Assembly: GCA_934330725.1 (NCBI GenBank) | Contig: CAKRGM010000056.1 | Span: 1 to 7,267 of the forward strand | DNA length: 7,267 nucleotides | Source of the DNA: an uncultured Lachnospiraceae bacterium | GTDB lineage: Bacteria > Bacillota > Clostridia > Lachnospirales > Lachnospiraceae | Direction of reading: 5' to 3' | Part shown: one piece after another, positions 1-5,186 of the stretch | Position numbering within the stretch: the stretch's first letter is position 1 | Layout of the letters: the number at the start of each line of letters is the position of its first letter | Notes under the pieces: model-generated | Told to the model about the DNA's origin: nothing | Database searches by the model: none | The model's input: only the letters and a program-made list of their open reading frames with translations | Program-made: the position numbers and the translations under genes

Positions 1-76
1 ATACTTTTTTCCTCCTGCATGCTTTTCTGTACTTGCAGGTATTGTGCGGGTAACTTCCATAACCGGTGTCCTGTTC
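1..76 (-). pseudogene. IS30-family transposase, downstream fragment (interrupted by IS66, runs off the window)
   Basis: Read on the minus strand, these bases encode a peptide containing TGYGSYPHNTCKYRKACRRK. This looks like the Cys- and Lys/Arg-rich segment that follows the N-terminal helix-turn-helix in IS30-family transposases. It has no start codon or ribosome binding site of its own. It is in frame with the fragment at 2754-2899 once the IS66 element and one copy of the 8-bp target duplication are removed: the junction codon becomes GAC (Asp), giving ...SIEQ-D-TGYG.... Bases 69-76 are the target duplication. The frame is open to the left edge, so the catalytic DDE domain should lie outside the window. 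The join is seen directly in the sequence; the family call is by recognition. Confidence 0.82.
69..76. repeat. Left 8-bp target-site duplication of the IS66 element
   Basis: TCCTGTTC directly abuts the left inverted repeat of the IS66 element. It is repeated exactly at 2754-2761 next to the right inverted repeat. Eight base pairs is the duplication size characteristic of the IS66 family, so this marks a simple insertion with no later rearrangement between the ends. Confidence 0.95.
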
Positions 77-107
77 GTAAATGGTAAATAACCTGTCATC
101 TGTGCAA
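77..107 (+). repeat. IS66 left inverted repeat (IRL)
   Basis: This is a 31-bp terminal repeat matching the reverse complement of 2723-2753 at 27 of 31 positions. The outer 17 bases (GTAAATGGTAAATAACC) are identical, followed by one mismatch, then GTCATCT identical, then three mismatches and CAA. It is the expected binding site for the transposase. Its inner end (TGTGCA, 101-106) sits where a -35 box would lie for the candidate tnpA promoter. Confidence 0.93.
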
Positions 108-129
108 TAGCTTTAAAAACTGTGATAAT
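101..129 (+). promoter_or_regulatory. Candidate promoter of the IS66 tnp operon
   Basis: A good extended -10 (TGTGATAAT, with the hexamer GATAAT at 124-129) lies about 60 bp before the tnpA start. Seventeen bases upstream is TGTGCA (101-106), a poor match to TTGACA that overlaps the inner end of the left inverted repeat. If real, transposase bound to the end would compete with RNA polymerase. Only the -10 is convincing. Confidence 0.45.
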
Positions 130-190
130 GTATGGAAAAGTTTTCAACTATTTCAACTTTTTACACTACATTATCAGGAGGATATTACAT

Positions 191-562
191 ATGGACACCA
201 AAGCGGCTACTACTCAGATCCGTATTCAGCAATGGGCTGAGATTATTCAAGACCGGAGTGCCAGTGGATTGACGGTTGATGATTACTGTGAGAGCCATGG
301 ACTCTCCAGAAATCAGTATTATTACTGGCTTCGAAAGGTCAAATCCAGAATTCTCGAATCAGCTCCTCAACTTGTGGAACTGAAAATACCTGAAACTATA
401 CCAACAATCAGGGAACCGGTATCCAGGCAAAAGCAGGTAGCAGTTACAACAGATGTTCCTCAACTGGTAATAAGCAAAGGCGGTATTGACATCCGCGTCA
501 ATTCCAATATATCGCCAGAACTGCTCCGGATGGTTTTTGAGTGTCTGTCGCATGCTCAATAA
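191..562 (+). CDS. tnpA: IS66 family accessory protein TnpA
   Basis: This encodes 123 aa starting at ATG 191, preceded by a perfect AGGAGG (176-181) nine bases upstream. The frame is open for 23 further codons upstream, but those lack a comparable ribosome site and would run into the promoter region. The N-terminal half is a helix-turn-helix typical of IS66 TnpA: a segment resembling QQWAEIIQDRSASGLTVDDYC followed by GLSRNQYYYWLRKVK at about residues 37-51. The C-terminal half is variable, with the hydrophobic/ISPELLRMVFECL-like end usual for the family. TnpA is an accessory protein needed together with TnpB for efficient IS66 transposition; its exact biochemical role is not settled. Its stop overlaps the tnpB start by 11 bp, indicating translational coupling. 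Confidence 0.92.
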   Translation: MDTKAATTQIRIQQWAEIIQDRSASGLTVDDYCESHGLSRNQYYYWLRKVKSRILESAPQLVELKIPETIPTIREPVSRQKQVAVTTDVPQLVISKGGIDIRVNSNISPELLRMVFECLSHAQ

Positions 563-908
563 CGCAACCGGCTATACACACATATATATCTGCACAGGCT
601 ACACCGATTTAAGACGCGGGATCGATGGACTGATTGCAATCGTCAACGGCTGTTACGGTCTTGACCCAACAGAGCCCGGAAGTTTATTTCTTTTCTGTGG
701 ACGAAAATGTGACCGCATGAAAGCGCTGCTTTATGAAGGTGATGGCTGGCTGCTCTGTTACAAACGGTTTACAGAAGGAAAACTTCAATGGCCACGCAGT
801 GAACAGGAAGCCCGGCTTCTCACGGATCAGCAATACAGATGGCTGATGGAAGGACTTTCCATTGATCAGAGAAAAACCATCTCCAATGTAAAACCAGAGC
901 TGTATTAA
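552..908 (+). CDS. tnpB: IS66 family accessory protein TnpB (Orf2-like)
   Basis: This encodes 118 aa, the normal length for the IS66 Orf2/TnpB family. Recognisable family segments are GYTDLRRGIDGL near residues 16-27, a GSLFLFCGRKCDRMKALLY block in the middle, then GWLLCYKRFTEGKLQWP and a conserved C-terminal LSIDQRK region. The start chosen is ATG 552, inside the end of tnpA (11-bp overlap). No Shine-Dalgarno precedes it, so translation probably depends on ribosomes terminating at tnpA. A TTG at 537 is an in-frame alternative. The protein is small and non-catalytic and is required along with TnpA for transposition in characterised IS66 elements. No frameshift or missing segment is visible. 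Confidence 0.94.
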   Translation: MLNNATGYTHIYICTGYTDLRRGIDGLIAIVNGCYGLDPTEPGSLFLFCGRKCDRMKALLYEGDGWLLCYKRFTEGKLQWPRSEQEARLLTDQQYRWLMEGLSIDQRKTISNVKPELY

Positions 909-1000
909 CTCCGTTTTACAGATGTACATTGGCAGCAAAATATTTATCCAAAATCTCCAAAAATCAACGGAGATATGCAGCTTTTGGGCTTCCGATATGG

Positions 1001-1012
1001 TATAATAAACCC
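1001..1012 (+). promoter_or_regulatory. TATAAT box directly in front of tnpC (possible internal promoter)
   Basis: A perfect TATAAT (1001-1006) lies seven bases before the tnpC ATG, and there is no Shine-Dalgarno sequence in that interval. If it acts as a -10 element, the transcript would begin at or next to the A of the start codon, giving a leaderless tnpC mRNA. No good -35 box is visible 16-18 bp upstream, so promoter activity is a hypothesis. Confidence 0.35.
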
Positions 1013-2686
1013 ATGGGAAAAAGCACATTTTCAACGGACGAACTGAATAATCTCCCTAAGGATGCAATTGTTAAGCTGTACCTGCAGATGAGGGAAAGTT
1101 TTACCCTTTTATCGGAACAAAACCAGGCAGTCCAGGCTCAATCGGCAATCATCCAAAAGCAAAACGAGTTGCTGATCCGGCAGATGGAAGACCTCAAACA
1201 GCAGGTGGCTGTCCTGACCCAGCAGCGTTTTGGAAAACACTCCGAAACAAATGCACAGGTCATGGGGCAGCTCAGCTTTGACCTTGAAAACCAGTGTATC
1301 CTTAATGAAGCCGAATCCCTGGTTGGGAATGGCATTCCGGAAGAACCGGAAATCAAAACAGTTGTCATCCATCGGAAGAAGACCAAAGGAAAGCGGCAGC
1401 TCAATCTCAGCGAAATAGAAGTTGAAATTGTGACTCACGAATGCTCTGAAGAAGAACTCAGGGAACAGTTTCCAGACGGCTGGCATTGCCTTAACGATGA
1501 AGTTTATTCAGAACTTCAGTACATTCCTGCCAGATTCAAGGTGCTGGAACACCACATCCGGATTTATGCTGCTAATAGTGATAAAGGTGGGATCAGGCGG
1601 GCAGAAAGCCCTGCCCGTCTTCTTCCACACAGTATCCTTACATCGGAGCTTGCTGCCGCAGTATTTAATGCCAAGTATGTAAATGCTGTGCCGCTCAACC
1701 GGCTGTCAGAGGAATTCCTGCGAAACGATGTTAATATCCTGCGGCAGGATATGGCAGGATGGATGATACGTCTCCACGAGCACTACCTTGAGCCGGTACA
1801 CAGAAAGATGCGGTCTGAGATCATGAGATCACATCATGTGCATTGCGATGAATCACCATTTGTCATGCCGCAGCACAGTAAGGAATACATGTGGGTGTTC
1901 CATTCACCGGGTGGTAAAGATATGCATCCTGTATTTCTGTATGAGTATCTTGGCAGCCGGAATGGTACTGTGATCCGGGATTATCTACAGGGTTATAAAG
2001 GTACACTGATCACGGATGGCTACCAGCCTTATCATACACTGGCAAAACATAGTGATGATATCAAGGTGGCTGGATGCTGGGCACATGCGAGACGGAAGTT
2101 TGCAGTACTCATCAAATCCGTCAGGAAAGGAGTGGCATTAACCCCGGCTCAAAAAGTGGCTGTGGAAGCTGTGCAGCGGATAGATGCCATGTACCATCTT
2201 GACAATTCTTATAAAGGATCACCCGCAGAGGAGATACTGGATAACAGGCAACTATCAGTAAAACCTCTTGTGGATGCTTATTTTGCGTGGCTCAAACAGC
2301 AACAGCGGAAAAATAACAGCAGTACAAATCTGAAGGAAGCGGTCACTTATTCCATCAATCAGGAAACTTACCTGAGGGCATTCCTTAATGACCCGGAACT
2401 TCCGCTTGATAATAATGATGCCGAGAGAAGTATCAAGGCATTCTGTGTAGGCAAACATTCCTGGCACATCATCGATTCGGTCAGAGGTGCCAATGCCAGC
2501 GCACTACTATACAGCATTGCTGAAACCGCAAAGGCAAACAATCTGAAGCCATATCAGTATTTTGTATATCTGCTGACAGAGCTTATGAAATATCCTTGGG
2601 ACAACGTTCCAGATAACGCTCTTGAAAAGATCATGCCGCGGTCACCAGATTTGCCTGATAGCTGTCGAAAAACCAAAACAAGGTAA
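1013..2686 (+). CDS. tnpC: IS66 family transposase TnpC (DDE)
   Basis: This encodes 557 aa from ATG 1013. A TTG at 929 would add 28 residues, but these do not resemble the family, whereas the sequence from MGKSTFSTDELNNL does. Residues about 30-72 are a Gln/Leu-rich coiled coil (the IS66 leucine-zipper region). About 73-76 is the RFGK motif, and about 165-265 is the conserved IS66 core with AKYVNAVPLNRL at 220-231. The DDE triad is visible: D279 in HVHCDESPF, D335 in TLITDGYQPY and E471 in LDNNDAERSIK, with the CWAHARRKF motif at 355-363 between the second Asp and the Glu. The protein cuts and joins the element ends. The usual CxxC pair of the zinc-finger-like region is not obvious here (a single Cys at GWHCLND, 157-162). 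The frame is complete, so this copy is potentially functional. Confidence 0.96.
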   Translation: MGKSTFSTDELNNLPKDAIVKLYLQMRESFTLLSEQNQAVQAQSAIIQKQNELLIRQMEDLKQQVAVLTQQRFGKHSETNAQVMGQLSFDLENQCILNEAESLVGNGIPEEPEIKTVVIHRKKTKGKRQLNLSEIEVEIVTHECSEEELREQFPDGWHCLNDEVYSELQYIPARFKVLEHHIRIYAANSDKGGIRRAESPARLLPHSILTSELAAAVFNAKYVNAVPLNRLSEEFLRNDVNILRQDMAGWMIRLHEHYLEPVHRKMRSEIMRSHHVHCDESPFVMPQHSKEYMWVFHSPGGKDMHPVFLYEYLGSRNGTVIRDYLQGYKGTLITDGYQPYHTLAKHSDDIKVAGCWAHARRKFAVLIKSVRKGVALTPAQKVAVEAVQRIDAMYHLDNSYKGSPAEEILDNRQLSVKPLVDAYFAWLKQQQRKNNSSTNLKEAVTYSINQETYLRAFLNDPELPLDNNDAERSIKAFCVGKHSWHIIDSVRGANASALLYSIAETAKANNLKPYQYFVYLLTELMKYPWDNVPDNALEKIMPRSPDLPDSCRKTKTR

Positions 2687-2698
2687 CGCCAGTTATGT

Positions 2699-2725
2699 GC
2701 CAGCCTTTGGGCTGGCATTATTTTG
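2699..2725 (+). terminator. Intrinsic terminator after tnpC
   Basis: The stem is GCCAGCC (2699-2705), the loop TTTG, and the second arm GGCTGGC (2710-2716), followed by ATTATTTTG. It lies 12 bp after the tnpC stop and just inside the right inverted repeat. It would stop the tnp transcript before the host DNA. Confidence 0.8.
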
Positions 2726-2753
2726 TCAAGATGACTGGTTATTTACCATTTAC
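2723..2753 (-). repeat. IS66 right inverted repeat (IRR)
   Basis: The reverse complement begins GTAAATGGTAAATAACC and matches the left end at 27 of 31 positions. The outermost bases also supply the in-frame TAA stop (2750-2752) that truncates the interrupted IS30 transposase. Confidence 0.93.
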
Positions 2754-2761
2754 TCCTGTTC
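2754..2761. repeat. Right 8-bp target-site duplication of the IS66 element
   Basis: TCCTGTTC is identical to 69-76. On the minus strand it reads GAACAGGA and belongs to the codons for Glu-Gln-(Asp/Glu) of the interrupted IS30 transposase. Confidence 0.95.
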
Positions 2762-2899
2762 GATGGAATAATTGCGGATTTCCTTTGTAATGGTAGTCCT
2801 GTCTCTTCCAAGTTTCTCTCCGAGTTCTGTAAAAGTCATGTGCTCCTTCAGTCCGCTTTCTATGTCCAGCCGGTCCTCATAATTTAAAAACTTTGCCAT
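2754..2899 (-). pseudogene. IS30-family transposase, N-terminal fragment (interrupted by IS66)
   Basis: The start is ATG at 2899, set by a strong AAAGGAG (2905-2911) five bases upstream. An in-frame ATG at 2989 exists, but the extra 30 residues are unlike the family. The sequence begins MAKFLNYEDRLDIESGLKEH and contains the IS30-type helix-turn-helix LGEKLGRDRTTITKEIRN at about residues 30-43, which in this family binds the element ends. After residue 48 (SIEQ) the frame enters the IS66 right end and stops at TAA 2750-2752, leaving a 49-aa peptide with only the DNA-binding part. The continuation is at 1-68. The truncated peptide could in principle still bind IS30 ends, which is speculation. 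The 5' end of the IS30 element must lie between about 2967 and 3040, but I cannot place its inverted repeat without the other end. Confidence 0.88.
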
Positions 2900-2954
2900 A
2901 CTGTCTCCTTTCCCCGCCGGCTGCTGAAGCTGCATGAAAAAACAGGAAGAACAT
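2877..2954 (-). other. Possible 25-aa upstream ORF overlapping the IS30 transposase start
   Basis: On the minus strand an ATG at 2954 is preceded by a strong GGAGGAG (2960-2966) at five-base spacing. It opens a 25-codon frame (MFFLFFHAASAAGGERRQYG...) ending at TGA 2877-2879. It overlaps the first codons of the transposase in another frame, so its translation could reduce or couple transposase expression. The ribosome site is as good as that of the transposase. No homology is recognised and it may be fortuitous. Confidence 0.3.
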
Positions 2955-3039
2955 TTCTGCTCCTCCTGCATTTGTATCGTCACTTTCACTGCTGTAATTT
3001 ATTCTGTTTGTAATTGACTTTCCCCCTCACGCGGGAATC

Positions 3040-3909
3040 TCAAAATACTATTGAGGACATACTCCCTTCTTCAATCAATCCCGATATATCCAACACCAAA
3101 TTATTGTTTTCTATTTTTAACATTTTGTCTGTTTGTATATGACTAATTTTCCCATTTTTTATTTTTACTTCTGTAACAAGATTTATGTATCTAAAGCTAT
3201 CGTCCGCTTCCGCCATAAATAATAGGTTCATCGCCTTCTCTGCACTAACAGATTCGCCATTTAACACATCATAAACATCGTGTACTATTTGGCTTACGGG
3301 TTTATGTTTCGATGTTACTATATATACCTCTTTTCCAAGAATCTTTGACAGCCACTTATCTTTTGTAGTTGCTTCTCCCAAATTCGTGCCTTTTATCCCA
3401 AAGTACTTATCCTCACACATAAAGTATGTCTTGTCCCAATCGTACTCCTGTTTGGTCTTGTTAGGCGAGTATAAAACAAGCTTATCTGAATTGATTATTT
3501 TGCGCTTTGTTAATCTATTTTCTAGTTTCCATTTCAGTCTGCTTTTTAAGATTTTTTCATTAACTTCTTCATAGATGTATAATTGAAGTTTTTCTGGTCT
3601 TTCACCAAACTCTTGAATTATCTTTCTCTTTGCATTTGCAATTCCATTAACTTTTTGTCCCATTTTTTCAGTCGTAAAGTCTTCCATTGCATAAAAAGCT
3701 TCCGTTAATCTGCGCCTTCTTACATAATCCTTTAAGGATATATCTGCGATATATCCAAATATCTTCTGTAGATATTTGGAGTTCCAATATACATTTTCGT
3801 TTAAAGTTGCTGCAAAGTCCTCATTTTCCTTCACGCATTTATCTTCTACCAGTTTTAGTACTTCATTAAACTTGTCGAAATATCGTTCAACACTTTCCTC
3901 GATATTCAT
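3040..3909 (-). CDS. Protein with a divergent AraC-like N-terminal HTH and unrecognised C-terminal part
   Basis: This encodes 289 aa; the start is ATG 3909 with AGGAAGAGG (3920-3928) about ten bases upstream. Residues about 30-108 resemble the double helix-turn-helix of AraC/XylS regulators. A YWNSKYLQKIFGYIADISLKDYVRRRRLTEA-like stretch covers the first HTH and the linker helix (split here as YWNSKYLQKIFGY at 41-53 and ISLKDYVRRRRL at 57-68). A second, shortened unit ends AKRKIIQEFGERPEKLQ at 93-109, comparable to the family's FSRAFKREFGxSPxEY. In AraC proteins this domain is usually C-terminal; here it is N-terminal, as in Rob-like arrangements, and is followed by about 180 residues I do not recognise. 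There is no signal peptide or membrane segment. It is probably a transcriptional regulator with a C-terminal sensing domain; its ligand and targets are unknown. It is AT-rich like its surroundings and stands alone between the IS30 element and an intergenic gap. Confidence 0.62.
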   Translation of the reverse strand: MNIEESVERYFDKFNEVLKLVEDKCVKENEDFAATLNENVYWNSKYLQKIFGYIADISLKDYVRRRRLTEAFYAMEDFTTEKMGQKVNGIANAKRKIIQEFGERPEKLQLYIYEEVNEKILKSRLKWKLENRLTKRKIINSDKLVLYSPNKTKQEYDWDKTYFMCEDKYFGIKGTNLGEATTKDKWLSKILGKEVYIVTSKHKPVSQIVHDVYDVLNGESVSAEKAMNLLFMAEADDSFRYINLVTEVKIKNGKISHIQTDKMLKIENNNLVLDISGLIEEGSMSSIVF

Positions 3910-4180
3910 AAATCTAATACCTCTTCCTTTCTGTTTATGTTCACATAATACAATAATAAAACTTTCGTCAGAGTACTTTTTTTCTAAAAAAATGAGTTAA
4001 CTTTTACCAAAAATGTAGACATCTTTTATTAGTCTAAATGTCGAAAATCAGATTTTTCTGAAACATACACCTACTTTTATCACAGCAAATCTCGCCTCGC
4101 ACTTTACATTTCGGCAATGCAGCAGTAATATAAATTTGATACTATAATTTTGATTATTCTCAAAGGTTTTACTTTAATAT
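3910..4180. promoter_or_regulatory. Divergent intergenic region with weak promoter and dyad signals
   Basis: This AT-rich spacer separates the regulator-like gene (minus) from the propeller gene (plus). Toward the minus gene, TATTAT (3945-3950) and CTGACG (3966-3971) form a weak -10/-35 pair with a 15-bp spacer. Toward the plus gene, a perfect TATAAT (4143-4148) lies 32 bp before the ATG but has no good -35. Between them, TAGAC (4016-4020)/GTCTA (4032-4036) and GACAT (4018-4022)/ATGTC (4038-4042) form overlapping inverted repeats, and TCAGA-TTTT-TCTGA (4048-4061) is a small hairpin. An operator for the AraC-like protein is possible but unproven. Confidence 0.4.
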
Positions 4181-5170
4181 ATGTACAAGAAAAAAATATT
4201 CTTACTTATCGCATTGTTACTTTTACTAACCGTTCTTTCGATGATATTATTATACCTTGTATCTCCCAGGAAGAACACGCATATTATTATGAAAGTAACA
4301 AACGCACACAATGGTGACGCCAAATTCTATAATGATTATATTGTTACAGAAGTACAGGGAAAACTCGTGATATACGATATGAATGGTAATCAGATTAAAT
4401 CTTTCTCTGATATAAATGCAAATTGGATTTACTGTATGCCTCAGGAAAATTATATTATTTATGCGAATTCAGATTGTCAGATAGGGGTGTTAAAAGTGGA
4501 TGATAGCTTCAATATTATCTCTAATCAGATCATAATGACTACATCCAATATGCAAATCGATCCTACTCTGATCAAGGTTCAGGATACCTACTACCTAACC
4601 GCAACAGAGATTCAGGGAAAGGTAAATAACGCAGATATCAATGCCGAAAATGGCACATATACTTTACATTTATTCAAATCAACTGACTTAACGAACTGGA
4701 ATCTGGTACAAGACGTAATTACTGCTAAGAATAATATAGAAGACGTGGATATTATGTATCTTAATCATAAATTCTATATTACGTTTGAAAAAGAGGTTGT
4801 TGATAAAGGAGACAGTTCCCTGAATGTTGCTACCATCGATACAACACAGGCAAATAAAACTACAATTACACAACTCCTTCCTGCAGACTGTGATCATGAA
4901 CCAGCCTCTGTAAAAGCAACAAAAAATGGATTCCGCGTTTATTATAGCTGTGATAAAAATTATCCAGGAGAATCCTATTCTGGCAGCCAGATCTTCTATT
5001 CTGACTATGATCTCAATTGGAATCCAATCTCTATCGATTGTCTGGTTGAAACCGAAACACAAAAAGGAATCCTACTGTATGAGGTAAAAGACGGAGACCA
5101 CGGAAAACAATATTTCCTATATTCACAAGATTATTTAAATGAAGATAATATGATAATAGAGGAGCAATAA
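4181..5170 (+). CDS. Membrane-anchored GH43-like beta-propeller protein
   Basis: This encodes 329 aa from ATG 4181. The ribosome site is weak (AAAGG at 4162-4166, 14 bases away), but this start is kept because it supplies the N-terminal anchor: MYKKK, then a hydrophobic segment at about residues 6-27, then basic SPRK. There is no lipobox Cys, so a signal-anchor with an extracellular domain is likely. The rest shows repeats typical of five-bladed propellers of the GH43/GH32 superfamily: IDPTLIKVQDTYYLTATE at 126-143, LHLFKSTDLTNWNLVQDVI at 162-180, IEDVDIMYLNHKFYITFEK at 186-204 and HEPASVKATKNGFRVYYS at 239-256. Candidate acidic residues are D127, D188/D190 and E240, but I cannot confirm the full catalytic triad; the first blade lacks a clear HDP motif. 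It could be a glycan-active enzyme or a non-catalytic carbohydrate-binding propeller. It converges on a sugar transferase gene, consistent with a surface-polysaccharide role. Confidence 0.68.
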   Translation: MYKKKIFLLIALLLLLTVLSMILLYLVSPRKNTHIIMKVTNAHNGDAKFYNDYIVTEVQGKLVIYDMNGNQIKSFSDINANWIYCMPQENYIIYANSDCQIGVLKVDDSFNIISNQIIMTTSNMQIDPTLIKVQDTYYLTATEIQGKVNNADINAENGTYTLHLFKSTDLTNWNLVQDVITAKNNIEDVDIMYLNHKFYITFEKEVVDKGDSSLNVATIDTTQANKTTITQLLPADCDHEPASVKATKNGFRVYYSCDKNYPGESYSGSQIFYSDYDLNWNPISIDCLVETETQKGILLYEVKDGDHGKQYFLYSQDYLNEDNMIIEEQ

Positions 5171-5186
5171 GCTCCTCTATCATTTT
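5156..5186. terminator. Hairpin between convergent genes, containing the upstream stop codon in its loop
   Basis: ATAGAGGAGC (5156-5165) pairs perfectly with GCTCCTCTAT (5171-5180) around the loop AATAA. The TAA stop of the plus-strand gene is in that loop. CATTTT follows on the plus strand, giving a modest U-tract. On the minus strand the sequence after the stem is A/T-mixed (TTATTATCATATT), so bidirectional use is plausible but weaker. The minus-strand gene stops at 5185-5187, just outside the stem. Confidence 0.75.

Larger units (their letters stand above)
77..2753 (+). mobile_element. Complete IS66-family insertion sequence (tnpA-tnpB-tnpC), 2677 bp
   Basis: The element is bounded by inverted repeats starting GTAAATGGTAAATAACC at both ends and flanked by identical 8-bp direct repeats. 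It contains the three genes diagnostic of IS66 in canonical order on one strand: tnpA (191-562), tnpB (552-908) and tnpC (1013-2686). All three frames are intact, the DDE residues of TnpC are present, and a terminator-like hairpin lies between tnpC and the right end. The size is within the normal range for three-gene IS66 elements. It inserted into an IS30-family transposase gene, so it arrived later than that element. The intact frames and perfect target duplication suggest a recent, possibly still mobile copy; activity itself is inferred. Confidence 0.96.

Noticed and set aside
929..1012. Extension of tnpC to a TTG start at 929
   Set aside because: The 28 added residues do not resemble IS66 TnpC, no ribosome site precedes the TTG, and family-like sequence starts at ATG 1013.
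1109..1486. Open frames antisense to, or in other frames of, tnpC
   Set aside because: They lie wholly within a well-supported transposase gene and have no ribosome site or recognisable features.
2723..2729. Minus-strand TTGACA inside the right inverted repeat as an inward promoter
   Set aside because: The hexamer is perfect, but no -10-like sequence lies 16-18 bp downstream; that position falls in the terminator hairpin.
3001..3035. Short TTCCC/GGGAA hairpin after the regulator-like gene as a terminator
   Set aside because: Only five pairs and no T-run on either strand; it may simply be near the IS30 end.
4688..5062. A 124-codon minus-strand open frame inside the propeller gene
   Set aside because: It is a shadow of the plus-strand gene, whose domain pattern is clear; no start signals or family features.
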